From: Ovis canadensis
Taxonomy: Eukaryota; Chordata; Mammalia; Artiodactyla; Bovidae
Assembly (NCBI RefSeq): GCF_042477335.2
Contig: NC_091245.1
Span: 28,654,501-28,718,500, forward strand
Direction of reading: 5' to 3'
DNA length: 64,000 nt
This document shows, one piece after another, positions 13,280-25,179 of this stretch (positions are counted from its first letter, which is position 1; each line of letters starts with the position of its first letter). A program made the translations under genes and the position numbers. The notes beneath the pieces are model-generated. The model saw nothing but the letters and a program-made list of their open reading frames with translations, had not been told where the DNA came from and did no database searches.

Positions 13280-14573
13280 TCTTTATTATCCAATCAAGAC
13301 AGTTCAAATGTTTTTAGGCACTTTTTAACTTCAGTTAACCACTAAGCAGTTTACCATTACATAGTTAAAACATTAACATATCTTTAAGTTTGTGTTTTTT
13401 AATACAAGGTGTTAGGGCAATTGTGCAACATTTGGTTAATCACATAAAATATTATAGTGGAGTTTCTTATTCACATTCTATAAGCATCTCTAATTCACAG
13501 AATTTCACATATAGTTTCCTCAATCAGAGATGTGAAGGCTACCAAAAACCGAAAATGTTCTTTATAACTTCAATAAATTTTATGAACCTCAACCATTGCA
13601 AAGATCAATGAAATATCTACCAAGGTAAATGAATGACATACCAAGTTAAATGAATGACATTTGTTACATTAAAAATGAGATTTTCCTTTTAAAGTCGCCA
13701 AAACCATTAATATTCAACCAAAAATTGTTGGAATTTGCAAGGTTTCATGTGTGTATGTGTTTAAATGTCAGGGTGGTATGACCTTCTTTGGATGTAAAGC
13801 TGCTGAAAGCTGAACTGTACAAAAGAAATCTTTAGAGAACAGAGACTTTTCTTTACATATTTATTCCGAGCCTGCCCTTCATCTTGTCTTGGCTTTCCAC
13901 ATTGATCCAATTGTAGCACTTCCTGGAGCGAGCTATGTTCTAATCAGCAACATCAGGAAGAGAAAATGCAGATCTCATGTCACGCTCTTTGAAAAGAGTG
14001 AATGCATTCTAAGCTATCAGGAAATGTAAGTCACGATTTAACTTTCAATAATTTTTATCTGCAATGGACATGAACAAGAAATATGGAACGAATCCTTCAT
14101 CTATTCAATAGGTGCACGATTTCTATTGAGATGAGCACCATGTAGCAGAATTTTACTTTGTTCTCTGTCCCATATAGTTGGGCTGACCTTGAAACCTTAT
14201 CAGTAGGCTCTTTTGTAGTGATGCCTGGATAATCTCCACTGAATGGTGAATCAAAGGAGATACAACCTAGAGGCACTAAATCACCTAACATTACTTCCTG
14301 TTAAGAATTTTTTCCCCTTATAATTGCTGAAAAGCTATGGAGTTAAAGCAACCACGCTGACTCCCCAAAGACAATGGTCCAAACTCCCAAATGAAACGGT
14401 TGCAATTCTCTTGGATTGCCAAAAAGCAGGAATGGATCACTTAAAAGAAAACTAGGTCTGCACGTTGTCACCTCTCCACAAACGTTAACATCCTACAGAC
14501 TAATATTTGAACATTCCCCCCACGGAATCGAAATACTGGCCAACGGTGGCCACAGGAGTCTTCCAATCCGTGC
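13280..14573. other. AT-rich intergenic downstream of the carrier retrogene
   Basis: A short duplicated AAATGAATGACAT unit lies near 13620-13662. No poly(A) tract belonging to the retrocopy survives next to 14573. Confidence 0.4.
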
Positions 14574-15566
14574 CTACTTTCGGGATTTGGGCGCTTGAGG
14601 GACTGGAGGGCGAGGCAATTTGAAATAGACCTTGACCGAGTCGTAGATGAACCACTGCAGAGCAGTCAGGGTGCCAATCATGATGATCCGGGCGAACAGG
14701 CCTTTCCACACGCCCTTGAACCCCAGTCTGCGGAGAACGTCGAAGGCCGTGCTGCCTTTCTCCTTGTTCAAAACGGACACGACAGAATCCGCAGGGTGGG
14801 ACACCACGGCACAGAAGACGCCAGCGATGTAGCCAGCCACAAAGGTCACGGCCAGCTGCTCACTTTTGGTGCAATGGCTCTGCGGCTTGGGCACCACGTA
14901 CTTGTAGAGTGCCTCGACCGTGCGCTCGAAGCAGGCGAACTTCATCATGGTGTAGGGGATCTGGCGCATCCAGAGCGGCGCCACGCCTTTGTAGAAGGCC
15001 CACAGGCCCTCCTCGCCGTACATCTTGGGGGCCGCGGCCCGGAGCGTGCGGGCATAGCCCTGCTGCGTCTGCATGCGAACCTTCACCGCTTCCATCGGGG
15101 CCAGGGCCACGTCGGCGAAGAACTCGGCGCTGGCTGAGGCAGCCAGGTACAGCCCGGTTCTCCATTCGTAGGCCTTCTCCTGGCTCAGGAGCTCCGCGTA
15201 GCGGATTTTGAAGACCTCGTAGAGGCCAAACTTGAAGAGGCCCTGCATGGAGTAGCCTAGAAAGGTCGGGGCCCAGCCTCGGGCCAGGCCGCGCAGCCCG
15301 TCGTCCCGCAGTGTCACGCCAAAGCCGCTCAGGATGCCCTTGTACTTGCTGGGGTCCACCTGCATGCGACATTTGACCAGGTCCAGAGGCACGATGGCCG
15401 TGTGCGTCAGCCCGCAACTCAGCATCCCGCCCAGGCCGCAAAGCAGTAGGTACTTCGTGGAGCCGTACTCGTAGCTGGACTCCTCCAAGGCTGCTGCCCA
15501 GGGCCTGCCCTTGAGTTGGCCTGTGCTTCTCCCCCGCAGGGCTCGGTAACCGCCAGCATCACACAT
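14574..15566 (-). CDS. SLC25A3-like mitochondrial phosphate carrier, intact intronless retrocopy
   Basis: The uninterrupted frame encodes 330 aa closely similar to SLC25A3, the inner-membrane carrier that imports phosphate with protons for ATP synthesis. The three mitochondrial-carrier signatures are visible: PLDLVK at about residues 60-65, PMEAVK at 157-162 and PADSVV at 258-263, each opening a two-helix repeat. The parental gene is multi-exonic, whereas this copy runs without introns, so it arose by retrotransposition. No poly(A) tract or target duplication remains, so it is old. The open frame reaches a GTG at 15587, but the first ATG is at 15566 (GCGGCC before it, G at -3), so I start there. 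The N-terminal leader is shorter than the parental presequence but still arginine-rich (R8, R11, R13, K19, R21). The C-terminus ends about ten residues early. Coding DNA is GC- and CpG-rich in an AT-rich setting. The SCGLTHTA segment resembles, from memory, the muscle exon-3A form of SLC25A3. An intact frame suggests selection but does not prove expression. Confidence 0.88.
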   Translation of the reverse strand: MCDAGGYRALRGRSTGQLKGRPWAAALEESSYEYGSTKYLLLCGLGGMLSCGLTHTAIVPLDLVKCRMQVDPSKYKGILSGFGVTLRDDGLRGLARGWAPTFLGYSMQGLFKFGLYEVFKIRYAELLSQEKAYEWRTGLYLAASASAEFFADVALAPMEAVKVRMQTQQGYARTLRAAAPKMYGEEGLWAFYKGVAPLWMRQIPYTMMKFACFERTVEALYKYVVPKPQSHCTKSEQLAVTFVAGYIAGVFCAVVSHPADSVVSVLNKEKGSTAFDVLRRLGFKGVWKGLFARIIMIGTLTALQWFIYDSVKVYFKLPRPPVPQAPKSRK

Positions 15567-15660
15567 GGCCGCGCTGGGTCTAGGCACACGCTTCCCTCAG
15601 CCTGAGCTCTTTCCTCCCTCAGGGGCCCCAGGGCACTGCGCATGCGGCTGAACTCCCCCC
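15567..15660 (-). promoter_or_regulatory. GC-rich upstream region of the carrier retrogene with an NRF1-like site
   Basis: TGCGCATGCGG at 15637-15647 matches 10 of 12 positions of the NRF1 consensus (YGCGCAYGCGCR) and lies about 70 bp before the ATG. NRF1 drives many nuclear genes for mitochondrial proteins. There is no TATA box. Whether transcription starts here is inferred. Confidence 0.4.
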
Positions 15661-16685
15661 TCCCCCACCCACCAACGTGAGCTTGCTAACCCAACGGTCT
15701 GGTCTGAGCGAGGGACAGGTCGTGCCAGAGCCCAAAGATCTTCGACCGCTCTCTACCGACGCCTGCACACCCGCTACCGGCTTGGCTGCCTTTGGATCTC
15801 AACTGGCTCTTGAAATTTTAAGTAGGGGCATCGCCTCACCCCTCACCTCCAGGACCGCCCTTCAGCCTGCCCTCAAGCTTTTGGGCAAATAGGCTTCTGG
15901 TAACGACAGGAACCCCGCCCCTCAACCCTCCTCAGCTTCCTCCTCAGTGGTCCCTAGGTCTCACCTTCCGTGGTAAGGCCTTCCATGCCTAGTGTGTCAA
16001 GTGGCTTCTGTCCAGCTCAGCAGCTTAGTCTTCTACAAAGATGCTAAAAAAATAAATCAACAAGTACAAGCATGAGTAAACACATGAATAGGCAAGTAAG
16101 TAGATGAGGAGATGAGTGACAGGGTGAAGAGTCGCCATGCACTCTTTCAGGAAGAGTTGCCTGCCTGAAAGGCCTTTCTGGAGTCCTCACTTAAACAGCC
16201 CGCTTATGGTAATGGTCATCTCCATGGCCACAGAATGTTCTATGGAGGGAATGCACAGAGAGAACCAGGAACCTGGCATTAGAGGACCAGTCCCTGAGCT
16301 TCCAGCCTTATCTAACATTCTTACAGTGCAGACTGGGAGGATACATCTCCCCAAAACCCACACTCCACTCCTTTCCCTCCAAGAGTTATTGTGGGGTCTT
16401 AGGAAGGATGGAGGTTCTCCCTAGATTGAAAGAGAGATGCTGATTATTTTCATTCATTCAATGTTGTTTCGTTGACTACTGAATCCCTGCCATGATTTTG
16501 GAGATTAGGAAAGTAAAAAATCATCTTTCCTTTTAAGGGAGCTTGTAGTCTCATTGGCCTGGAAAATGAGAACGAAATGATTCTACTTGTAAAAAAGTAG
16601 CATGTATTCATACATTCACTCACTGTGTGCTGGGCCCTATGCAGGGTTAGGGATTTAGCAAAGAGTCAGGCATATTCTTCAAGTG
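15661..16685. other. Intergenic, nothing recognised
   Basis: Moderately GC-rich to about 15970, then AT-rich. No exon seen. Confidence 0.4.
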
Positions 16686-16686
16686 T

Positions 16687-16892
16687 GAAGTATTAGTCAC
16701 ACAGTCGTATCTGACTGTTTGTGACCCCCATGGATTGTAGCCTGCCAGGCTCCTCTGTCCATTCAATTCTCCAGGCGAGAATACTGGAGTGGGTAGCCAT
16801 TCCCTTCTCCAGGGAATCTTCCCCACCCAGGGATCAAACTAGGCCTCTTGCACTGCAGACAGATCTTTGCCATCTGAGCCACCAGGGAAGAA
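16687..16892 (-). repeat. Bov-tA SINE
   Basis: GACTGTTTGTGACCCCCATG to TCTGAGCCACCAGGGAAG, full-length and mildly diverged. Confidence 0.86.
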
Positions 16893-17234
16893 ATATTCTT
16901 GCTGACATCTAAATGAGGAGATTAAAAAATCAGTATTGTGTGATAAGTATTATAACAGGAGTTTGAATAAAGTTCTGGATGAACAATGAGGGTCAACTAA
17001 TTCTGCCTGATGAATTTAAGAAGACTTCTCAGAGGTCTTGAAGGATGAGTAGGAGTCAGTTACGTAAAGAATGAAAGGTAATTCCAGGTTAGGGGAAACA
17101 GGAGTGCATGACCTATTGAGGAGAGGTGAGTAATTTGGCATGGTAGAAACCAGCAAGGGTTCAGTCTGAAAAATAGAATTGGGTCAAATTAAGGAAAGCC
17201 TAAATACCTGTTCAGGACTTTGACTTTTACACTA

Positions 17235-17430
17235 CAAGGAGGCCAGTATTTCTCAGAGGTGTGATCCATAGACCACCTGCATCAGAATCACCTGGAGAGC
17301 TGTATTTAAAATCCCTGATCACACCCTAGATCCTCTGAATGAGAATCTGAGGGAAGGACTATGCAGTTTTAATAAGCTCCCTTGGGTGAATTCTTCATTA
17401 AACTTTACTAAAGTTTGAAAAACACAAAAT
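17235..17430 (+). repeat. MER5A-like hAT-Charlie DNA transposon
   Basis: TCAGAATCACCTGGAGAGCT, CTCTGAATGAGAATCTGAGG and TTTAATAAGCTCCCTTGGGTG follow the MER5A order. Ancient, non-coding. Confidence 0.7.
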
Positions 17431-17578
17431 GTGGATGATGGAAGGTCAAGAATTTTTTTAAGGCTCTTTGATTAGAATTCAATACTTATATCCTAAACTG
17501 AATGAATGTGTATAGAACTCTGGAAATTCATCAAGTTGCATACTGGTAATTAATGTTCATCATATACTTTACATGTTA

Positions 17579-17643
17579 TGTGCTCAGTTGCTAAGTCATG
17601 TCTGACTCTTTACGACCCCATGGACTGTCACCCACCAGGCTCA
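17579..17643 (-). repeat. Bov-tA fragment
   Basis: Only the tail-proximal part, GTGCTCAGTTGCTAAG to CACCCACCAGGCTCA. Confidence 0.75.
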
Positions 17644-17812
17644 GACTTTGTTACATGTTATATACCATAATTTTAAAAAATTGCCTGGTATAAAATTCTA
17701 ACCACAAACTAGGGAAAAACAAATACAAGACTTCTCAATCAAGAAGTCTTATTGAACTCCATTTCTTATTGTAATCTTATACCAATGTTAATTAAACAAG
17801 GCTATTAGACTG

Positions 17813-18040
17813 TGGGGCTTCCCAGGTGGCGCTAAAGAACCCCACCAGACAATGCAGGAGACAGACATAAGAGATGTGGGTTCTGTCCCTGGGTCTGGAA
17901 GATCCCCTGGAGAAGGGAATGGCAACCCACTCCAGATTACTTGCCTGGAGAATCCCATGGACAGAGGAGCCTGGAAGGCTACAGTCCATAGGATCACAAA
18001 GAGTCAGACGCGACTGAAGCAACTTAGCATGCATGCACAC
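17813..18040 (+). repeat. Bov-tA SINE with 9-bp target-site duplication
   Basis: The head GGGCTTCCCAGGTGGCGC is in + orientation and the A-monomer follows. ATTAGACTG flanks it at 17804-17812 and 18041-18049. Confidence 0.92.
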
Positions 18041-18049
18041 ATTAGACTG

Positions 18050-19060
18050 AGACGGCTTTAATGCCTTGGCAACTTGTATAATGAAACCAACCAACTAGGC
18101 TATTTGTGATTGGTTTTGACTTACCAATTAAAGGGAATGCTTAAGTTATAACCAATCAAATAATTTTCTGGCTTTGCTTCAGAATCTCTATAAAATTCTT
18201 TCCCCTAGCTACTGTTCTACTGTCATTGGAACGCTTCTAACTACTTCCTGTTTGGTGTTGCCAAATGATGCTGATTAGAATCCATTTTTGCTCAAATAAA
18301 CTCTTAAAATATTTAACATGCCTTAATGTATCTTTTAACACCAGGAATTTCAGAGAGGAGTCTCTCCTCAAATCATAGAGAACAATGAAGCATTAAAATA
18401 TCCCATGATGATGAAATCAGGGCTTCCTAAATTATGTCCCTGGGAATATTGGTCCACTTGAAAAAGGTCAGTGGTCCAACAAGTTTGAGGGACATTTCAT
18501 ACTAGAGTATTCATTCTCAACTGAGGTAATATCATCCCCCAGGAGGTGAAAATTGGATCTCAGAGGCCAAAAAATCTTAGTACAGTGGTTTGTGACCTTC
18601 CAAAACTCAACTCTACACAACAAAATTATATTCCTCGTTATTTAATTTCCAGGTTGGGAGAGGAGCTCAGGGAGGATCAGGGAGATAGAAAAAAGCCATT
18701 AGAGGAAAACAGTCTAAAAAGGATCATGGGGAAGAAAGGCCAGTAATGAATGAAAGGTTAAGGAACACTAGAGCCTCTTCCTGGAGATTTCCTTATTAAA
18801 GAGAAGTTCCATAGTATGAACTGTGCTTCATTAACTTAGTGTTCTTTAACCTTACTGGATCTTAGAACCCCTTTTTTATATTACTCCTATTTACATTGCA
18901 CAGACGTAGTCTACCATGGAGCCAATTTTGGGAAATGCTGGACTCTATAACGAAGTTTAGAGAAAACAAGGGGTAAAGAGGACCAGAGTAATAATAGCAG
19001 CTACCATTTAATTAGGCCTCCATTTCCTAAAGGTACAACATGTGTGTTTTGCTAACATGT
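18050..19060. other. Intergenic, nothing recognised
   Basis: AT-rich with no supported gene. Possible very old repeat debris. Confidence 0.4.
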
Positions 19061-19073
19061 AACACAGGTCACC

Positions 19074-19346
19074 CGGAGAAGGCAATGGCACCCCACTCCA
19101 ATAATCTTGCCTGGAAAATCCCATGGACTGAGGAGCCTGGTAGGCTGCAGTCCATGGGGTCGCAAAGAGTCGGACACGACTGAGCTTCACTTTTCACTTT
19201 CCTGCATTGGAGAAGGAAATGGCAATCCACTCCAGTGTTGTTGCCTGGAGAATCCCAGGGACGGGGGAGCCTGGTGGGCTGCCGTCTATGGGGTCGCACA
19301 GAGTCGGACACGACTGAAGCATCTTAGCAGCAGCAGCAGCAGCAGC
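19074..19346 (+). repeat. Bov-A2 SINE dimer with 13-bp target-site duplication
   Basis: Two A-monomers and an AGC-repeat tail. AACACAGGTCACC flanks it at 19061-19073 and 19347-19359. A young copy. Confidence 0.94.
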
Positions 19347-19954
19347 AACACAGGTCACCAGTTATTTTATGAAAGCTGAGGTTAAATCAATTTATCTCAT
19401 TTGTATGAGATGCTTTTTCTTTACCATTAAAATACTGTGAAAGAAAATGTACAAGTTGAAGAAATCAATCTAGAAATCCTCAGGGCCAGAATTTTCTTAG
19501 ACAATTCTCAGTTCAATAACTAAGCCATAAAGTCAGAAACAACTGGAAGTAGACTGTAAAAATATTTTGACATTATAGAGCATACAACCACTATGAAGTT
19601 GATCTCCTTGGTACTTTTGTAATCCAAGCCAACATTTCTGTCTTGAAATCATTATTACACTTTTGCTGTGTTCTCCCTGCTAACTTGAGTTGAACAGTAG
19701 GTCTTTCCACAGGGCCAGGTTTAGACTTTTATGTTCTCTTATTTGTTATACTTTAAAAAAGTTAAAATGTATTCATTCATCCAGATTGAATGAATGCAAA
19801 TTGAATAGAACCTATGTAGATTTTTACATAGGTTCTGTTACGTGTCAGGGCACATTTTGAATTAATATACCAAAGCAGAGCAATGACCCACATTGTCCCC
19901 AAACAGAATTTTCATAAGCTCTAAAACAGAGTCGCAGAGTGCCCAGATAAAACA

Positions 19955-20056
19955 GGAAACACTTCTTGAATACCAGCTCTTTGCCAAGTGATTTAAATAT
20001 CTCTAATCCTTACAATGACGGTACAAGATATTCTTCCTATTTTACAGGTGTCAGTG
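19955..20056 (-). repeat. MIR fragment
   Basis: ATCTCTAATCCTTACAATGACG through TTCCTATTTTACAGGTG. It is cut by the following Bov-tA. Confidence 0.6.
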
Positions 20057-20067
20057 GCAGACAGTGT

Positions 20068-20274
20068 GAAGAAAGTGAAAGTGAAAGTTGCTCAGTCATT
20101 TCCAACTCTTTGCGACCCCGTGGACTGTAGCATGCCAGGCTCCTTTGCCCATGGAATTCTCCAGGCAAGAATATTGGAGTGGAGCCGTTCCCTTCTCCAG
20201 GGGATCTTCCCAACCCAGGGATTGAACCCGTTTTCTGCATTGCAGGCAGATTCTTTACCATCTGAGTCACCAGG
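20068..20274 (-). repeat. Bov-tA SINE
   Basis: The GTGAAAGTGAAAG tail comes first and the head complement ATCTGAGTCACCAGGG last. Near-identical 11-bp flanks (GCAGACAGTGT and GCAGACACTGT) are the probable target-site duplication. Confidence 0.9.
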
Positions 20275-21055
20275 GCAGACACTGTAGTCTACTCAGAAGT
20301 CGACAGCTTATTTATTTCTCTTTGCTACAGAACTCTGTTCAGGTATGTGGCAAACATCCTTTGAATTCTACATCATATTTGCTCACTCATGACATTTCTC
20401 ATGATATTTTAACTTGCATTAGGGTATTTGATTTTTGGCCATAAATACTTTGGTCCATTGATGGTTTCTCTACTCCAGTTACACAAATATATATCTGAGC
20501 ATGATGTCCTTACCCCTGTGTCCATGTCTTTATGTATGTCTTTCCACTTTCCTCTTTCACTTCATGTCATTTTTCAGAATCAGGGGCAAAGTATGTATGC
20601 CAGAAAACTTTCCTTTATTAACCCACCTTCTTTGTGTTTTTCTAGTAATTACTGTTTTAAGTAGTTTGCCAGATATTCATTTGTATTTAATCTGGACTGA
20701 TGAATTGCCATTTTTAAAAACTATAGGAAATACTTCAGACAAGACTGTAAGAACACTGCTTCCCTTGTTTAGGTATCAGGTCATGGTTCAGTGTCCTATC
20801 CAGTCTCCGTGGGTGTTGGCCAACTCGATTATCAGTGAGAGTGAACTGGAGTAGCTGCTTGAATCATTTTCTTAGCTTTAACACATATGGTGAACTTAAG
20901 CAGGTAACTTCATCTCCCATCATGAATCTCTATATCCATCATAAACATTTAGAGAATATAGTTTTGGGTATGTCATTTTTTTAAAAAAGCACATGAAGGA
21001 CACTGAAATTAACAAATTTAAGTTCTTAGAAACTGAATGGGAAAAGCAATTGAAT

Positions 21056-22161
21056 GAAGTCCTTCTGCTTTACTGACTTTGCCAAAGCCCTTGACTGTGT
21101 GGGTCACAATAAACTGTGGAAAATTCTGAAAGAGATGGGAATACCAGACCACCTGACCTGCCTCTTGAGAAACCTATATGCAGGTCAGGAAGCAACAGTT
21201 AAAACTGGACATGGAACAACAGACTGGTTCCAGATAGGAAAAGGAGTACGTCAAGGCTGTATATTGTCACCCTGCTTGTTTAACTTATATGCAGAGTCCA
21301 TCATGAGAAACGCTGGACTGGAAGAAGCACAAGCTGGAATCAGGATTGCCAGGAGAAATATCAATAACCTCGGATATGCAGATGACACCACCCTTATGGC
21401 AGAAAGTGAAGAGGAACTAAAAAGCTTCTTGATGAAAGTGAAAGAGGAGAGTGAAAAAGTTGGCTTCAAGCTCAACATTCAGAAAACGAAGATCATGGCA
21501 TCCGGTTCCATCACTTCATGGGAAATAGATGGGGAAACAGTGGAAACAGTGTCAGACTTTATTTTTGGGGGCTCCAAAATCACTGCAGATGGTGACTGCA
21601 GCCATGAAATTAAAAGACGCTTACTCCTTGGAAGGAAAGTTATGACCAACCTAGATAGCATATTCAAAAGCAGAGACATTACTTTGCCGACTAAGGTCCG
21701 TCTAGTCAAGACTATGGTTTTTCCAGTGGTCATGTATGGATGTGAGAGTTGGACTGTGAGGAAGGCTGAGTGCCGAAGAACTGATGCTTTTCAACTGTGG
21801 TGTTGGAGAAGACTCTTGAGAGTCCCTTGGACTGCAAGGAGATCCAGCCAGTCCATTCTGAAGGAGATCAGCCCTGGGATTTCTTTGGAAGGAATGATGC
21901 TAAAGCTGAAATTCCAGTACTTTGGCCACCTCATGTGAAGGGTTGACTCATTGAAAAAGACTCTGATGCTGGGAGGGATTGGGGGCAGGAGGAGAAGGGG
22001 ACGACAGAGGATGAGATGGCTGGATGGCATCGCTGACTCGATGGACGTGAGTCTGAGTGAACTCTGGGAGTTGGTGATGGATAGGGAGGCCTGGCGTGCT
22101 GCGATTCATGGGGTCGCAAAGAGTTGGACACGACTGAGTGACTGAACTGAACTGAACTGAA
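21056..22161 (+). mobile_element. BovB (RTE) LINE, 5'-truncated, reverse-transcriptase frame with one stop
   Basis: The frame at 21054-21938 covers the BovB reverse transcriptase from the DFAKALD motif through QGCILSP and the catalytic YADD (about 21375-21386) to FGHLM. There TGA (21936-21938) interrupts, and the same frame continues after it to 22145. The stop sits where other copies here read CGA or a related codon, consistent with CpG decay. The 3' end is the usual ACTGA repeat. The endonuclease part is missing, so the copy is inactive. It is a retrotransposon and not a host gene. Confidence 0.94.
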
Positions 22162-22163
22162 AT

Positions 22164-22387
22164 AAGTAAGTGAAATCGCTCAGTTGTATCCGACTCGTTG
22201 CAACCCCATGGACATGCGGGGACTCTGCAACCCCTTCCAGGCTTCTCTGTCCATGGGATTTTCCAGGCAATAGTACTGGAGTGGATTGCCGTTTCCTTCT
22301 CCAGCAGATCTTCCCAACCCAGGGATTGAACCCAGGTCTCCCGCATTGTAGGCAGATGCTTTACCGTCTGAGCCACCAGGGAAGTCC
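22164..22387 (-). repeat. Bov-tA SINE abutting the BovB tail
   Basis: AAGTGAAATCGCTCAGTTG to CGTCTGAGCCACCAGGGAAG, with an internal 20-odd-bp partial duplication around the GACTC/GCAACCCC segment. Confidence 0.88.
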
Positions 22388-25179
22388 TTTATTAAGCACT
22401 ACTATGCGTAAGACATGTATAAGGGGGGAAAGTCACATGCTTTGGGCAGAAATAAATTCTGAGTTAAACTTTTTTTCTAGATATCTGAACTTAGACAAGT
22501 TATTTAGCCCTTTTCTGAGCTCCACTTCTTTATTTATTTTAAACACCTATAATTAGGACTAATTATAACCTTTTAGAATTATTATAAGAGATAATGCACA
22601 CAAAACAACTAGCCCAGCGCCCTGTGAATTAATGAGCATCCCTTGAATGTCAATTCTGTTACTCCCCCTTGGTTTTCTGGCTCTCCTTGATCCTCTCAGA
22701 ATCCATGTTTCTGTGAGGTCATGGACTCTGCTCTTTCCCCTCCACTTGAGTGGATGATTTATTCATTTAACTATAATGAATTCCAACTGACTTAGATGGT
22801 TTAGGACAGGAACTGAAGAAATCCTGAGTGGCAGAAATGTGAACTCCTTTGACAATGCCCCAGGATGTGTGAGGCCATAAGACAAGTAGGACAGAGACTG
22901 CTCTCCTGTGGCTCAGCAGGTTGGGCCACAGAGAGGAACAGAAAACTGGGCAGCCTTTCTCCTCTTCCAAATTGATTCTTCCAGCCTAGGGCCTTATTCA
23001 GTTGAACTCTAGCTAAGGCTACCAATTCACCCCAGTTTGTCCCAGACTTTCCTGGTTGCAGCACTCAAAGCCCAGTGTCCCCAAAACCCTCTCAGTCCCA
23101 GGCAAATCAGGACAGCTGGTCAGTGTACTTAGAGCAGTCTAAGTTGTGCCTGTGGCTTCCAGCCACTGCCAGTGTGCTCCAGTATAAGAATCATTGGCCT
23201 TGGAGCCAGGCAGCCCTGGGCCCAAATCCTGGCTCATTCTACTTCCAGCTATGAATCTTGTAAAAGTTATCTTTCTTGAACCTTAGTTTCTGTATCTATA
23301 AACTTCATTCTCTTCTTTTCTGAATGTGTAATGAACTTCATATTCTTATTAAATTAAATGATAACACAGCGCTTGCAATGTTATAGGCCCTCAATGAATG
23401 TTAGGTCTTTCCTTCCTGACTTCCATATACTTAAGGTTTCATTATCCCCTGGGGTACCATGTCTCTCAAAATCCCTGATTAAAGGAAGGGGTTGACCATT
23501 GGACAGTAGGGGGCACTGTTGCCACTATTCCTCTCTTTCTACCCGCTTCTCTGCATCCCTCCATCCTCATACCAAAGCAAGGAAGTTTTAGTAAACCATT
23601 GATCAAAGACGGCCAAGCTCTGAATCCACACTTGGTTTTAACTTATCTAAATGTGTCCCACATGCCTGCAATAATGTTCAGAGTGTATCTGGACCATTTT
23701 AAATCTTGTACATTTAATTTATAATCCTTTTCACTCCAGGAGGTTTGTGACATGCCAGGGGGTCAAATGTTTATTCTTACACAATTATTTAACCCCAATC
23801 AACTAATTATTCTGATGAATTGTGTACTTTTCCCCCTTTTTTGCTTGACCAGATTGGAAACAATGACAGGCATTTAACTGAGATTTATTTGTAAAACTCC
23901 GACAGATTGGGAATTACGAAGTTCTTTAAACTGTCTCTTAAAATAAATATTTCTGATTTATCTGGTGAGTTAAAGGGGGAAAAGCAATAATCTCCAAACT
24001 CATTAAACCAAGTAAGTCTAACCATGTTTAAAGAAAGTGTTGTAGGAGGTAATAATCCCTATATGTTTGGATGAAAATTGTTCATAACAAATCTTCATCC
24101 TTTTCTTGTTTTTGGTTTGTGCAAAGCACAAACTAGAACTGACATATCTAGACATCTAGTCCCAGTCCTCAGTTTTTCTTCAGAAAGTAGAACAATAAGT
24201 AACTAGGACTCATATAGGTATTGCAAGATTGAAGTAGAATTGAGTGAGCTTTTCTTTGGGAAAGTTGTTCCAGCTGGGGCACACACTGGAGGCCAGTCAT
24301 GGCCCTGGACTAGTACTGTGCTGGACAGGGCTGTTCCTCCTAACCCTGGGTCCCCGGCTGATTCATATCTCCTAGGACGCTTAAACAGATGAGGCACAAA
24401 GCAGCAGCAATGGAAGACAAAGGAACAAGAGAAAAGAGACGAAGTCAAACAGCAGTTGAAGAGGTTGTGTAGATAAAGACCACAACAAACAATTCTATGG
24501 AGCAGGTGAGAAGTACAACATCTGAGCAAAGAGGGCATGCTCACAGGGGCATTGGTAGCTGAGTTAGACCCAATAGTACTAATATTTGTTTTGTTTTTAC
24601 TTGCTAATTTGATGGGGAAAAGTATTTTTACATGCAGAGAAATTTTCATGGTATATATAACTGATTACATGTAGTTTTGATAGTCCTATCAAATTTCCAT
24701 GAATTTTGGGAAATCTTTTGTCTTAAAAGATGACATGTCCCTATAAATACAGCATTTAAAGGGGCTAGTAGTTTTAATATCTCTGTCCTTTGTTAAAATG
24801 CAAATTTGGTTTAACACAAAATGCATGAATTAATGCCAACAGATGCATGGTTTCCTAGTAAAATCAGAGTAAAAAGAAACAAAGGACACACTAATATGAC
24901 ATTGTAAATCAACTATACTTCAATTTTTAAAAAGAGAAAAGAAGAACAAAGCAAAGAAAGACTTAATCTTCCTTTATGTATGTTCCCTGTCTAGTTTCTT
25001 AGAACAGTAATTCCTGTTTATCCAAAAAACAAAAACACACCCAGAATTTCCCCCTGTATTCTATTTCTGTGAGAATGGCTAGCAAATATCAGGAATTTAT
25101 CTTCCAAAGGACCTTTTCATTTTATGTACAGCATCAGTACAAATTTAGCCCATATTATAACTGTGAACAGATGGCAAGA
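22388..25179. other. Intergenic with one MIR and a CTCF-like motif
   Basis: A MIR in + orientation lies at about 23180-23400 (TGGAGCCAGGCAGCCCTGGG). The 148-codon minus frame at 24203-24649 shows no family signature. Confidence 0.45.
23503..23518 (+). promoter_or_regulatory. CTCF-like motif
   Basis: ACAGTAGGGGGCACTG matches the CTCF core at 13 of 14 positions in + orientation, in repeat-poor DNA. Confidence 0.4.

Noticed and set aside
14595-15137. 180-codon + strand frame over the carrier
   Set aside because: Shadow of the SLC25A3-like coding strand.
15567-15587. Seven-residue N-terminal extension of the carrier frame
   Set aside because: It depends on a GTG start; the first ATG is at 15566.
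17813-18040. tRNA-like head as a tRNA gene
   Set aside because: It is the head of a Bov-tA SINE, with A-monomer and target-site duplication; no intact cloverleaf expected.
21054-21938. Reverse-transcriptase frame as a host gene
   Set aside because: It is BovB LINE sequence with a 5' truncation, an internal stop and an ACTGA tail.
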